A stretch of 32,445 nt of DNA from Clostridiales bacterium UBA4706 (GCA_002404605.1 DHKA01000075.1:4214-36658); one strand, 5' to 3'; positions 16,848 through 25,461 are shown, numbered from the stretch's first letter. Notes: a model not told the origin generated them from the sequence alone. A program made the numbers and translations.

Positions 16848-17733
16848 AACTGTCTTTCGCTCCTTTCATATCGGCATAAGTTGGAACAATGTGCCATCCC
16901 TTTTTACGACTGTAATGAATCGTAAAGCACGATGTTTCTACTTGCTCGTTCGTGTTCTCATTGACGGTATAACCGATTACCTTTTCAGACGCTGTTATTA
17001 TTTCCGCTTCTGACCATGTACCATCTTTCCGCCTTTTCAAAATGCCGGTACTCGAATACTGATTGAAAAGCTCTTTCAGCTCATCCTGCGTAACCGTAAC
17101 GACGCTCGGCCCGTACAAGCCTTGTCTCTGTTGCTTCTGGACATACATATTATACTCGTTCGTTCCGACATAATGCCCGTTCTGCCTTCCGACGTTCATT
17201 TCGTTCGAGTACTCATTCTGAATCCTGCGCCGGATGGGAAGATCGCGGAGATATGCATCAACGTTTCCGTTCTCGCTGCCTGTATCATACATCCCGTCAG
17301 CCTTTTTGACAAGCTCCCGGTATGCACGGTTTGTTTCTCTGGCCGCATCCGCGCCAAACTCCGCGATGTTCCCGCGCTCCCTCTGCGGCCTTAGTCCCGC
17401 CGCCTTGCTGAATGCCTCGTATTCCTCGTTGAGCCGACGATACCGCGCAGCCTTTATGGTATATTCCTCATCGTCTCCGCGCCCTTTGGCGGCTATCAGC
17501 TCGCGTTTAACCTTACGCAAAGACGCTTCAACCTGTCGCTGTTTCTGCGTGGCTTCGTAAAAGGTGTATTGCTTACCCTCAAACTCGAACGGCGGCGGGT
17601 CGATGTTCTCCAATTCCTCATCGGTGTACGTCCGTTCGGAAACGCCCTCTACCCAGACGTGGTACATATGGCGGCAGTTAGCGCCGCACAAACCGTCCAC
17701 CTCATCAAGACCGCAGACCTCATAGATGGACAC
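16819..17733 (-). pseudogene. N-terminally truncated phage minor capsid protein with C-terminal polymorphic-toxin-type-50-like domain
   Basis: The 304-codon frame starts at a GTG (17733) with no good ribosome-binding site and a stop three codons upstream. Residues 8-135 match the C-terminal half of phage minor capsid protein 2: GLDEVDGLCGANCRH, YTDEELENIDPPPFEFEGK, YEATQKQRQVEASLRKVKR and EYEAFSKAAGLRPQRERG. The roughly 250 residues that normally precede this are absent. Residues about 178-288 match the polymorphic toxin type 50 pattern, with VGRQNGHYVGTNEY, a GTW segment (238-240), EKVIGYTVN and TIHYSRKKGWHIVP. Fusions of toxin domains to phage head proteins are known. The region is lower in GC than its neighbours. 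It may be a dead prophage relic or an expressed remnant; the intact toxin end, coupled small gene and terminator favour at least recent function. Confidence 0.75.
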
Positions 17734-17809
17734 CGTTTCCGACGCTCTTTACATATTTCGCCCGAAATCCGGCAGAATAGGAAATGACTTCTTTACCGGA
17801 GGGAAAACC

Positions 17810-18700
17810 ATGAAACAAATACGAAAAATTCTGCTTTTCACGCTCTGCCTCCTTCTGCTTGGCAGCTCGGTCACCGCCGCAGCCGCGGACGGCGCTCCCA
17901 TCGCGGAAAATCTGGAGCTGGCAACTTACCGCGGCATATCCGTCGGCGGCAGACTCAAAGCGTTCGATCCGGAGGGCGAAGAGGTCCACTTCCGCATCAC
18001 GACCGAGCCGAGGAAGGGCACGCTGACGCTTGAAGAAAACGGCGAATTCGTCTATACCCCCGCCGACGGCAAGCGCGGACGTGATTACTTCGGTTACTGC
18101 GCCTCCGATCCGAACGGTAATGTTTCGCAGGAAGCCACCGTTGTCATCACGATCCGCAAGGTCGGGAAGGGCGCCGGATACGCCGATACCGCCGGTCTTT
18201 CCTGCGAGTACGCTGCATGCGTCCTCGCGGAAAAGGGGCTTTTTACCGGCCGATGCGTCTGTGGACAATATCTCTTTGAGCCGGAGGAAACTATCACCTG
18301 CGGCGAATTTCTGACGCTCTGCATGGAAACAGCAGGCATTGAGCCTGTAGAAATGGTCGTTTCCGCAGATAGCAGCGCCACCGCCGCTCCCGCATGGGTG
18401 CAGCAGTATGTTGATGCCGCTGTGTCCGAGGGCTGCCCCGTGCCGACGTTTGGCGGAACCTCCTTCGACGCAGACGCGCCGGTGACGCTTGGTGCCGCGG
18501 CGCAGACGCTCTCGAAAGCGCTGCGCATCACGCCGCTCTCGTCCTCAAGCAGCGAAGCGAGCGCCGTAGAACGGGCCATACAGGAGCTTGCTGCGTGCGG
18601 TCTTCTGCCGATCGGAATGGATGTGGAAGCATCGCTCACACGCGGTCAGGCGGCGGAGCTCTTCCTAAAGGCGCTTAACCTTCTGGAACAGCGCGGCTGA
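17810..18700 (+). CDS. Secreted Ig/cadherin-like protein with degenerate SLH repeats
   Basis: The 296-residue protein has a signal peptide (MKQIRKILLFTLCLLLLGSS, cut near AAAA at 22-26). Residues 27-115 form a tandem-Ig/cadherin-like domain (AENLELATYRGISVGGRLKA, DPEGEEVHFRI, GEFVYTPADGKRGRDYFGY). The rest holds three weak SLH-like units: YADTAGLSCEYAACVLAEKG...EFLTLCMETAG, WVQQYVDAAVSEGC..., and ERAIQELAACGLLPIG...QAAELFLKALNLL. SLH modules bind pyruvylated cell-wall polymer, so it is probably a cell-surface or spore-surface protein. GGAGG lies seven bases before the ATG at 17810. It is transcribed away from the phage relic. Confidence 0.85.
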   Translation: MKQIRKILLFTLCLLLLGSSVTAAAADGAPIAENLELATYRGISVGGRLKAFDPEGEEVHFRITTEPRKGTLTLEENGEFVYTPADGKRGRDYFGYCASDPNGNVSQEATVVITIRKVGKGAGYADTAGLSCEYAACVLAEKGLFTGRCVCGQYLFEPEETITCGEFLTLCMETAGIEPVEMVVSADSSATAAPAWVQQYVDAAVSEGCPVPTFGGTSFDADAPVTLGAAAQTLSKALRITPLSSSSSEASAVERAIQELAACGLLPIGMDVEASLTRGQAAELFLKALNLLEQRG

Positions 18701-18715
18701 CAGAATCGGAAATAT

Positions 18716-18759
18716 ACGAGCAAACGGCGTTTGGCTTCGGCTGTATGCCGTTTGTTCGT
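18716..18759 (+). terminator. Terminator-like hairpin after the SLH protein gene
   Basis: A 13-bp stem (18716-18728 with 18747-18759, one G-T pair, 18-base loop) begins 15 bases after the stop. The following sequence is only moderately T-rich, so termination efficiency is uncertain. Confidence 0.6.
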
Positions 18760-18807
18760 TCTCTGTGACTGTATTACAGGAACCGCTCTTCGATGATATG
18801 GAATGTC

Positions 18808-18837
18808 TTGAAAAAGTCCGGGGCGATGTGTTATAAA
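18808..18837 (+). promoter_or_regulatory. Predicted promoter of the HIT-family gene
   Basis: TTGAAA (18808-18813) and TATAAA (18832-18837) are 18 bases apart, about 30 bases before the HIT gene ATG at 18869. Confidence 0.55.
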
Positions 18838-18868
18838 AGTGCTAAAACTGAAAAACGGAGAATGAGTT

Positions 18869-19354
18869 ATGGACAAGGAAAAACTATTGACGCTCTTGCC
18901 TGCCGAACTTGTTGATCTGGGCATTTGTCCCACTTGCTTCAACCGTGAAAACGGTGGTGCGATTTACGGCGACAACTCGGATAAGATGCTGTATGCAGAT
19001 GAGGACATAGAATGCTTCTTTGTCGGCAATCCAAGAGCCGATGGGCATATGTGTATTTCAACGGTACAGCACTACCACGACATGAGCGAAGCCCCGGACT
19101 GCATTAATGAAAAGATTGTTCATTTTGCCAAAAGATTTATGCAGATCCTTTGCGAGATTTATGGGTGTGAGCGTGTCTATCTGTGTACCATGTGCGACGG
19201 TCCAAACAACCATTATCACATACAGTTGATCCCTCGCTACGCATACGAAAAGCGTGGGAGCAAAAACTTTGTAAAACCGCGCAAAGCGTATATACCCGAT
19301 AATGCCAAACCGGAAAAAATAAGAGCGTTGATTCGAGAATATGCGCGAGAATAA
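18869..19354 (+). CDS. HIT-superfamily protein (histidine-triad/GalT-like)
   Basis: The 161-residue protein carries the histidine motif as NHYHIQLIPRY (His115-x-His117-x-Gln119), i.e. the HxHxQ form seen in GalT-like members rather than a full HxHxH triad. Other family features are FFVGNPRADGHMCISTVQHY, which fits the HIT pattern of a turn followed by the strand carrying P-x-x-H. An N-terminal Cys pair, CPTC at 20-23, may bind zinc. HIT proteins are nucleotide hydrolases or transferases; the substrate is not predictable here. GGAGAA lies before the ATG. GC content is lower than that of the neighbouring core genes, so horizontal acquisition is possible. Confidence 0.82.
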   Translation: MDKEKLLTLLPAELVDLGICPTCFNRENGGAIYGDNSDKMLYADEDIECFFVGNPRADGHMCISTVQHYHDMSEAPDCINEKIVHFAKRFMQILCEIYGCERVYLCTMCDGPNNHYHIQLIPRYAYEKRGSKNFVKPRKAYIPDNAKPEKIRALIREYARE

Positions 19355-19376
19355 AGAAGAAGGTTTGCAGAAAATT

Positions 19377-19400
19377 ACCGGCAGGGTCCCCCCTGCCGGT
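19377..19400. terminator. Bidirectional terminator between the HIT gene and rqcH
   Basis: A perfect 10-bp stem (19377-19386 with 19391-19400, 4-base loop) lies between two convergent genes. T-rich stretches follow on both strands (four T leftward, TTCTGTATTT rightward), so it can serve both. Confidence 0.75.
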
Positions 19401-19410
19401 CTTCTGTATT

Positions 19411-21132
19411 TCAGTCTTTCCGCAGCCGTTCGGCGAGAGCTTCGTCGGTGGCGGTGATGATCGTCCGGTAATCGGTATAGACCACGCGCCCGGGCTTCGC
19501 ACCGGAGGGCTTTTTTACAAAACGCACCTGCGTACAGTCCACGGCGACTTTGCCGCCGGTTTTGGCCTGCGAATACGTTGCAGCGAGCGCCGCAGCCTGG
19601 CGGATCGTTTCCTCGTCCGCCTCGCCCTCCGCCTGCGACACGATCACGTGGCTGCCGGGGAGCTTCTGCACATGCAGCCAGAGATCGGTGCGGCGGGCAA
19701 TGTGGAATGTCAGCTCATCGTTCTGCACGTTGCCGCGGCCAACGAGAATTTCTGTACCGCTGTCGGATACGAACCGCAGCGGCTTTCGCGCCGCGGGCTG
19801 CTTCTGCCGTTTTCCCTGCGTTTTCTCCTTGATATATCCGGCATTCACCAGCTCGCGGCGGATGTCGGCGAGATCGCGGTCGCATTCGGCGCGGGAGAGC
19901 TCGTCGAGCACGCTCTCCAGATACGCCTCGTCCTCGCGCGCCGCGGCGATCAGCTCCGTGAGCATCCGGCTTGCGGTTTTCGCTTTGTTATAGAGTTTAT
20001 AATTATATGCCGCGTTCTGTTGCGGCGTTTTTCGCTCGTCCAGCGGTACGGTGACCGTCGGGCAGTCCGGCTCATAGTAGTCCTGTGCCTCAAAGGAGCG
20101 CATGCCGCGTTTCAGGCGGTACATATTCGCCGTGATGAGATCCCCCCGGCGGCGGTACTCCTCACGTTTTTCCGTTTCGAGCAGTTCCTGCTCGCGCGCC
20201 GCGATCTTGCGCAGGAGGCGGTCCCTCGCCGTTTTTGCCGTGCGCGTAAGATCGGCGCTGCGTCGGCGCAGGTTTTCCTGCTGATCCTTTTTGCGGTAAA
20301 AGGTATCCAATAGCTCGCTGAACGACGAAAACTCCGTCAGTTCAGCGCGGCTGCCATACTGATACACCGGCTGGAACGTGTAGTCTTTCGGCATGCCGTC
20401 GATGGAGATCATAACCGGCGTAAAGTCTCCGGTATCGATACGCGCGCGCAGCGCGTCAAGCGCAGCGGAAAGTCCCTCCCAGCCGCCGAGCGAGAGTTCG
20501 CGGCAAAGAAGAGGCGATAGCCCGCCGAACGTATCGAGCAGCCACTTGTCCGGCGGCTGTGTCCGGTCGGCGCATGCGAGCAGCCGCTCACACTCTTCCC
20601 TCTCCGTCCGGAAAAACGACGGCTTTTCCTGCTGCGGCGGCAGCGTATAGAAAAGTCCCGGCAGCAGCGCACGGCGGTTCGGGTCCTCATAGTCCACGCG
20701 GCGGATGCAGTCCAATATATGTCCGTCGCCGTCGAGCAGAAGGAGATTCAGTCCCTTGCCCATGAGTTCGAGCACGAGCGTTTTCTCTCCGCGGCAATTC
20801 AGCTCATCCACGGTGTCCAGCCGCAGAATAAGCAGACGCTCGCCGAGGGGCTGTTCCAGCGCCGTGATGCGCGCGCCGATCAGGTATTTGCGCAGCAGCA
20901 TACAGAACATCGGCGGCTGCGGCGGGTTTTCCATGGTCTGCTCCGTGAGAGAAATGCGGGCGCTGCCCGGCCGGACAGAGATCAGCACACGGCGGCTTCC
21001 CTGCTCACGGGAATGCACGGACAGGATCAGCACGTCCTTTTCCGGCATGCTGATCCTGTCGATCTTTGCTCCCAGAAGGGAGTTTTCCAGCTCACGGCGC
21101 AGCGCCGTCAGCAGTATGGCGTCCAGAGGCAT
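19411..21132 (-). CDS. rqcH: RqcH/NFACT ribosome quality control protein (Rqc2 homologue)
   Basis: The 573-residue protein starts MPLDAILLTALRRELENSLLG and has the NFACT-N domain (residues 1-190, e.g. RVLISVRPGSARISL and PPMFCMLLRKYLIGARI), helix-hairpin-helix and long coiled-coil segments (about 260-420), and the C-terminal NFACT-R domain (DUF814) with TEILVGRGNVQNDELTFHIA, DLWLHVQKLPGSHVI and AAALAATYSQAKTGGKVAVD. RqcH binds stalled 50S-peptidyl-tRNA complexes and adds alanine tails that mark the nascent chain for ClpXP. Older annotations call it fibronectin-binding protein A. GGAGG is six bases before the ATG at 21132; the open frame to 21267 is the overlapping mrnC sequence. It overlaps mrnC by 41 bases. 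Confidence 0.93.
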   Translation of the reverse strand: MPLDAILLTALRRELENSLLGAKIDRISMPEKDVLILSVHSREQGSRRVLISVRPGSARISLTEQTMENPPQPPMFCMLLRKYLIGARITALEQPLGERLLILRLDTVDELNCRGEKTLVLELMGKGLNLLLLDGDGHILDCIRRVDYEDPNRRALLPGLFYTLPPQQEKPSFFRTEREECERLLACADRTQPPDKWLLDTFGGLSPLLCRELSLGGWEGLSAALDALRARIDTGDFTPVMISIDGMPKDYTFQPVYQYGSRAELTEFSSFSELLDTFYRKKDQQENLRRRSADLTRTAKTARDRLLRKIAAREQELLETEKREEYRRRGDLITANMYRLKRGMRSFEAQDYYEPDCPTVTVPLDERKTPQQNAAYNYKLYNKAKTASRMLTELIAAAREDEAYLESVLDELSRAECDRDLADIRRELVNAGYIKEKTQGKRQKQPAARKPLRFVSDSGTEILVGRGNVQNDELTFHIARRTDLWLHVQKLPGSHVIVSQAEGEADEETIRQAAALAATYSQAKTGGKVAVDCTQVRFVKKPSGAKPGRVVYTDYRTIITATDEALAERLRKD

Positions 21133-21517
21133 CGTTTTCCTCCAAAATGATAGCAAAGAGTTCTTCGATCCGCTCGTTTTGTCCGCGGAGATAGAGCCAT
21201 CCGAACAGCGCCTCCAGCCCGGAGGCAGCATGGTACTCGGCCTCCGTCGCGGCGCGGGGCGCGGCATGGCTGTGCGCGTTGCGCCCGCGGCGGTATACGG
21301 CGTCCTCTTCGCCCGTCAGATACGGGCGGATCTTTTCCGCCGCGCGCGCCTGCGCCGGAGCGGATACATACCGGATGGTCTGCCGGTGCAGCTCACCGGC
21401 AGTCAGTTTACCGGAGCGGCAAACCTCCCGCCGGGCAAGGATCTCATATACGGCGTCGCCCATGTGGGCGAGCGCCAGCGCGCTCATGGCGCGCACTTCA
21501 CCGTCCGAGAGGATCAT
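21092..21517 (-). CDS. mrnC: Mini-ribonuclease III
   Basis: The 141-residue protein is a stand-alone RNase III catalytic domain without a dsRNA-binding domain. It contains LALAHMGDAVYEILARREVC with the catalytic aspartate, HRQTIRYVSAPAQARAAEKI, RRGRNAHSHAAPRAA, and the family-specific end ASGLEALFGWLYLRGQNERIEELF. Mini-III trims the ends of 23S rRNA precursors in Bacillus. The ATG overlaps the ftsK stop (ATGA) and GGAGG lies ten bases upstream. In Bacillus it sits near cysS; here it lies between ftsK and rqcH. Confidence 0.93.
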   Translation of the reverse strand: MILSDGEVRAMSALALAHMGDAVYEILARREVCRSGKLTAGELHRQTIRYVSAPAQARAAEKIRPYLTGEEDAVYRRGRNAHSHAAPRAATEAEYHAASGLEALFGWLYLRGQNERIEELFAIILEENDASGRHTADGAAP

Positions 21518-24198
21518 AGATGCGGTTCCTCCGCAGAGAAATCGTCCTTCTGCTCCTCGATGAGCTGCTCCATCGGCGTGCGGCCGGACATGCTCATCTC
21601 CTGCCACTGTTCACGGGTGATGAGAAGCTGACGCGGTTTTGAGCCTTCAAATGGTCCGACGATACCGAGCTCTTCCATCTGGTCCACCAGACGCGCAGCG
21701 CGGGAATAGCCGAGCTTCAGCCGGCGCTGTAGCATGGAGACGGACGCCTGCTTCGTATCGAGAATGACGTCCACCGCCTGCGGCAGCAGCTCGTCACAGC
21801 CGCTGAACGGATTATCGTCCAGCGCCGCGGAAGCGCCGTCCTCGTTCTTATCCTCCGGCGCGTCCTTTCCGGCCGCGGCTTTCTCGATATGGCGGAGGAT
21901 CTCGTCGTCATACTCCGGCGTCGTCCCCCGCTTGATAAAGTTGATGACCTGCTCGCGCTCCTCGTCGGAGACGAACGCGCCCTGCACTCGCAGCGGCTTT
22001 CCGCAGCCGAGAGGGGCATAGAGCATATCGCCCATGCCGATGAGCTTTTCCGCGCCGGGGTTATCGAGGATGATGCGCGATTCGAGAGAGCTCGAAACGG
22101 CAAACGCGATGCGGCTCGGAATGTTCGCCTTCATAAGGCCGGTGATGACGTCCGCGGAGGGACGCTGCGTGGCGATGATGAGATGCATACCGGCGGCGCG
22201 GCCCATCTGTGCAACGCGGCAGATGCTCTCTTCGACTTCTTTGGCGGCGGTCATCATAAGGTCTGCAAGCTCGTCAATGACGATAACGACGTTCGGCATC
22301 GTCGGCTCGCCGATCTTGGTTTTGTAGTTGTTATACCCCTTGAGATCGCGCACGCCGATCTCCGAGAAGAGCCGGTAACGCTTCATCATTTCCACGACCG
22401 CCCACTGCAGTGAGCCCGCCGCTTTTTTCGGGTCGGTCACGACCGGGATGTACAGGTGCGGAATGCCGTTATAGATGCCGAGCTCGACCATCTTTGGGTC
22501 GATCATAATGAGGCGCACCTCGTCCGGCGTTGCTTTATAGAGCAGCGAGAGAATAAGGCTGTTCATGCACACGCTCTTGCCGCTGCCGGTCGTACCGGCG
22601 ATGAGCATATGCGGGAGCTTGGCGATGTTGCCGACGATGCAGTTTCCGCCGATGTCCTTGCCGATGGCAAAGCTGAGTTTGGAAGCAGCATTCTGGAACA
22701 CGGGCGAATCGATGATATCGCGCAGATACACGGTGCTGACGACCTTGTTCGGTACTTCTACACCGACCGTAGAGATTTTATCGGGGATCGGGGCAATGCG
22801 AACGCTGACAACGCCGAGCGAGAGTGCCAGATCGCCCGCAAGGTTGGTGAGCTTATTGAGCTTCACGCCGGCTTCTAGTTCGAGATCGTAGCGCGTGACC
22901 GTCGGACCGCGGGTGATTTCGGTCACTGAAGCGCCGATGCCGAAGCTGTGGAGCGTCGTTTCCAGCCGCTCCCGGTTGAGTGCGACCTCTTCCCTGCCGT
23001 CAGACGTAATACCGTCCCCGGCGCGAAGGAGTGATACCGGGGGATACTGGTAGTCCGGTACCTGCTCCGTTTCCTCGATCGTCTGCGCGATCTCATCCGC
23101 GGCGGCATCCACATCCTCGCGGCGGAGCTTTTCGGGCTTCACAAACGGCACCGGCTCGCGCACTGTCTCGATGCCGATCTCGGCGGAGCCATCCTCCAGA
23201 GAAAGCTCCTCGGCGGGAGATGCATCTTTGATGAACGGCTCGTCTTCGACCGGGGCCGCATTCTCGATAAATGGTTCCTTTTCTGCCGGCTGTCGGGTCC
23301 TTGCACGCTTTTCCTCGCCGCGGCGGATACAGTCCGCCACCGCCTCCATATCCGGCTGCCCCTGATAAAGGATGCCCTGCGGCATATCCGGGATGGGTTC
23401 TTCCGGCAGCGGCTCGTCCTCGATGGGAATATCGATCGCCGCTTTCTTCCGGCGGCGTGAGAACATACCGCCGGAAGGTTCCTCCTGCGGCGGGACCGGG
23501 GCGTTCGCCGGTTCCGGGACGGCAAATATCTCCGGCGCGGGAAGTCCCTGCGCACGTTCGCGCTGCGTGCCGCGTTCTTTTTTCGTCCGGGGCTTTTCCG
23601 GAATGGGCTCCGGCATCGGCTCATACTCCACGCGCGGGCGGCTCTTCATATCCTCTACCTTCTCACGCAGGGAAACTTTCGCCGCAACGCAGATGACGCT
23701 GAAAAGCGCAATAACGAACACCGGCAGCGCACCGTACACGCTTACGGCACGTTCAAGGAAAATGGACAGCAGTCCCGAAATGACGCCGCCGGTCTCCAGA
23801 TTCATGCCGCCGTAATACAGGCTGCGGATCGAGAGCCAGTCAAACCCGTAATCGACTTTGCAGGCCAGCAGATGCACGGCAGCGCCGAAAAGGAGCGGGA
23901 TGAACGAAAGGGCAACGATCCGCCCGGCCACGGGACGCCCGCGGTGAAAGCCGAGAATGACCGCCGCCCAGAGAAAGCAGGGCGGAACGACCAGAAAGCC
24001 CCAGCCGAAGAGTCCCTTGAAAACGTACAGGCACAGCCAGTCGATCAGCCAGTAATCCTTGACGAAATAGCCGATCAGCGTAAAGAGACCCAGCGCCAGG
24101 CACACGACCGAGCCGACCTCGCGGCGGATCGGTTTTTTCGCCCTGGCTTTGGCGGACGTATTTTTTTTTGCTCCGGACGCGGATTTAGATTGCGCCAT
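21514..24198 (-). CDS. ftsK: FtsK/SpoIIIE-family DNA translocase
   Basis: The 894-residue protein has four or five membrane segments in residues 30-175 (e.g. VGSVVCLALGLFTLIGYFV, GWGFLVVPPCFLWAAVIL), a Pro/Glu-rich linker (about 190-385), the alpha-beta motor with Walker A GTTGSGKSV near residue 536 and Walker B VVIVIDELADLMM, and a C-terminal gamma winged helix (ASVSMLQRRLKLGYSRAARLVDQ...). It pumps chromosomal DNA through the division or sporulation septum, guided by KOPS/SRS sequences. The single copy in this window cannot be assigned to FtsK or SpoIIIE by sequence alone. GAGGAG lies about six bases before the ATG at 24198. Confidence 0.95.
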   Translation of the reverse strand: MAQSKSASGAKKNTSAKARAKKPIRREVGSVVCLALGLFTLIGYFVKDYWLIDWLCLYVFKGLFGWGFLVVPPCFLWAAVILGFHRGRPVAGRIVALSFIPLLFGAAVHLLACKVDYGFDWLSIRSLYYGGMNLETGGVISGLLSIFLERAVSVYGALPVFVIALFSVICVAAKVSLREKVEDMKSRPRVEYEPMPEPIPEKPRTKKERGTQRERAQGLPAPEIFAVPEPANAPVPPQEEPSGGMFSRRRKKAAIDIPIEDEPLPEEPIPDMPQGILYQGQPDMEAVADCIRRGEEKRARTRQPAEKEPFIENAAPVEDEPFIKDASPAEELSLEDGSAEIGIETVREPVPFVKPEKLRREDVDAAADEIAQTIEETEQVPDYQYPPVSLLRAGDGITSDGREEVALNRERLETTLHSFGIGASVTEITRGPTVTRYDLELEAGVKLNKLTNLAGDLALSLGVVSVRIAPIPDKISTVGVEVPNKVVSTVYLRDIIDSPVFQNAASKLSFAIGKDIGGNCIVGNIAKLPHMLIAGTTGSGKSVCMNSLILSLLYKATPDEVRLIMIDPKMVELGIYNGIPHLYIPVVTDPKKAAGSLQWAVVEMMKRYRLFSEIGVRDLKGYNNYKTKIGEPTMPNVVIVIDELADLMMTAAKEVEESICRVAQMGRAAGMHLIIATQRPSADVITGLMKANIPSRIAFAVSSSLESRIILDNPGAEKLIGMGDMLYAPLGCGKPLRVQGAFVSDEEREQVINFIKRGTTPEYDDEILRHIEKAAAGKDAPEDKNEDGASAALDDNPFSGCDELLPQAVDVILDTKQASVSMLQRRLKLGYSRAARLVDQMEELGIVGPFEGSKPRQLLITREQWQEMSMSGRTPMEQLIEEQKDDFSAEEPHL

Positions 24199-24208
24199 AA
24201 TGTTCTCC

Positions 24209-25042
24209 TCAGAAAAGCGAGGCGATGAGCGTGAATGCGCCAATGCCCCACATATAATAGGCAAACTTGCCGAACTTGCCGTTTTTCAGCAGACGCTGCA
24301 GAAGGATGATGCTGAAATACCCGATGACAGCCGACACGATCATACCGACAAGATACGCTGGGAAGTTGGACCATTCCACACCTGCCTTGAGCGCTTTGAT
24401 CAGTGAAAGAAGGTTGGCTCCCAGCACGGCGGGAACGCTCATAAGCAGCGAGTATTTCATCGCATACGGACGGGACTGTCCGGTGGCGATACCTGCGGTG
24501 ATCGTGCTGCCGGAACGGGAAATGCCGGGGATGGTGGCGACCGCCTGGGCGCAGCCGATTAACAGCGCATCGCGGATGCGCATCGTGCGCTCGTTGCCGC
24601 GGCCCGGAACGATCCGGTCGGAAGCATAGAGCAGGCAGCCGTTGAGAAGGAAAGCCGCGCCGATGAAGCCGGTCTTATAATAGAGCTGCTCGAGAGAATC
24701 GTGGAACGGGAGGATGATGAACAGCGGCAGCGTGCCGAAAAAGAGCATCAGCAGAAGTCTCGCGCCGGAGTGCTCCGTATGCTGTTCCGGGAACGTCTCA
24801 TGTGACGAGCGGAGCATCCCTACGGTATCAGTTACAATGTAGACGATATCCTTCCAGTAAACGACGATGATGGAGATCAGCGTTCCGAAATGCAGAAGTA
24901 CATCGAAGAACATATGTCCTTCCTCTGCCGTCTGCAAATGGAAAACATTCTGGAGCATCGCAAGATGACCGGAGCTGGAGATCGGCAGAAATTCCGCCAC
25001 GCCCTGAATGAAACCCAGGAACACCGCGTTAAGGATCGACAT
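24209..25042 (-). CDS. uppP: Undecaprenyl-diphosphatase UppP/BacA
   Basis: The 277-residue polytopic membrane protein starts MSILNAVFLGFIQGVAEFLP and shows both BacA motifs: GVAEFLPISSSGHL (Glu17, Ser22-24, His26) and PGISRSGSTITAG. It dephosphorylates undecaprenyl diphosphate so that the lipid carrier can be reused for peptidoglycan, and it can confer bacitracin resistance. GGGGG lies seven to eight bases before the ATG at 25042. It is the first gene of the uppP-ftsK-mrnC-rqcH group, ten bases before ftsK. Confidence 0.96.
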   Translation of the reverse strand: MSILNAVFLGFIQGVAEFLPISSSGHLAMLQNVFHLQTAEEGHMFFDVLLHFGTLISIIVVYWKDIVYIVTDTVGMLRSSHETFPEQHTEHSGARLLLMLFFGTLPLFIILPFHDSLEQLYYKTGFIGAAFLLNGCLLYASDRIVPGRGNERTMRIRDALLIGCAQAVATIPGISRSGSTITAGIATGQSRPYAMKYSLLMSVPAVLGANLLSLIKALKAGVEWSNFPAYLVGMIVSAVIGYFSIILLQRLLKNGKFGKFAYYMWGIGAFTLIASLF

Positions 25043-25176
25043 GAGGTTTCCCCCTTTTCGTAGATTTGCCGTTGGACGGCAATGGCAGATAACGTTATAA
25101 AGTGTATTCTTTAACAATTTATTTTACCACATATTGTATGGGTTTACAAGTGGGATTCATTTTTTGAAAAAAGTGC

Positions 25177-25204
25177 TTTACAAATCGAAAATTTGTGTTA
25201 TAAT
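25177..25204 (+). promoter_or_regulatory. Promoter of tRNA-Ala
   Basis: TTTACA (25177-25182) and a perfect TATAAT (25199-25204) are separated by 16 bases. The predicted start, near 25211, lies about eight bases before the mature tRNA. The spacer holds a 6-bp inverted repeat (25180-25185 with 25191-25196). Confidence 0.75.
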
Positions 25205-25218
25205 CACATTCGCGCTGT

Positions 25219-25294
25219 GGGGGCGTAGCTCAGCTGGGAGAGCGTTCGGTTCGCATCCGAGAGGTCGAGAGTTCGAATCTCTTCGTCTCCACCA
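25219..25294 (+). tRNA. tRNA-Ala (anticodon CGC)
   Basis: The 76-base gene folds into a full cloverleaf. The acceptor stem is GGGGGCG with CGTCTCC (including the G3-U70 pair that is the alanine identity element), the D-stem GCTC/GAGC, the anticodon stem TTCGG/CCGAG with loop TTCGCAT, and the T-stem GAGAG/CTCTT with TTCGAAT. The anticodon at positions 34-36 is CGC, reading GCG. The 3' CCA is encoded. It is a single-gene unit between its own promoter and terminator. Confidence 0.96.
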
Positions 25295-25327
25295 AAATGC
25301 CGTCGTGAATCACGACGGCATTTTTTT
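25295..25327 (+). terminator. Rho-independent terminator of tRNA-Ala
   Basis: A perfect 13-bp stem (25295-25307 with 25311-25323, 3-base loop) starts directly after CCA and runs into a tract of seven T (25321-25327). Confidence 0.92.
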
Positions 25328-25461
25328 ATGCAAATATGCACCGCTGCCCTGCATTGCAATGTAATGTAACGTGGCGAGTTTTGTATATTCTATAGCTTTT
25401 TTCCCCTGAAATCTGGTATAAGTATAAATAATTAAATGTAATGCGAAAACAGGGTGTCGTT

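Noticed and set aside
25180..25196. Inverted repeat within the tRNA-Ala promoter spacer as an operator
   Set aside because: Only 6 bp long and AT-rich; a regulator of a single tRNA gene is unlikely, so chance is the simpler explanation.
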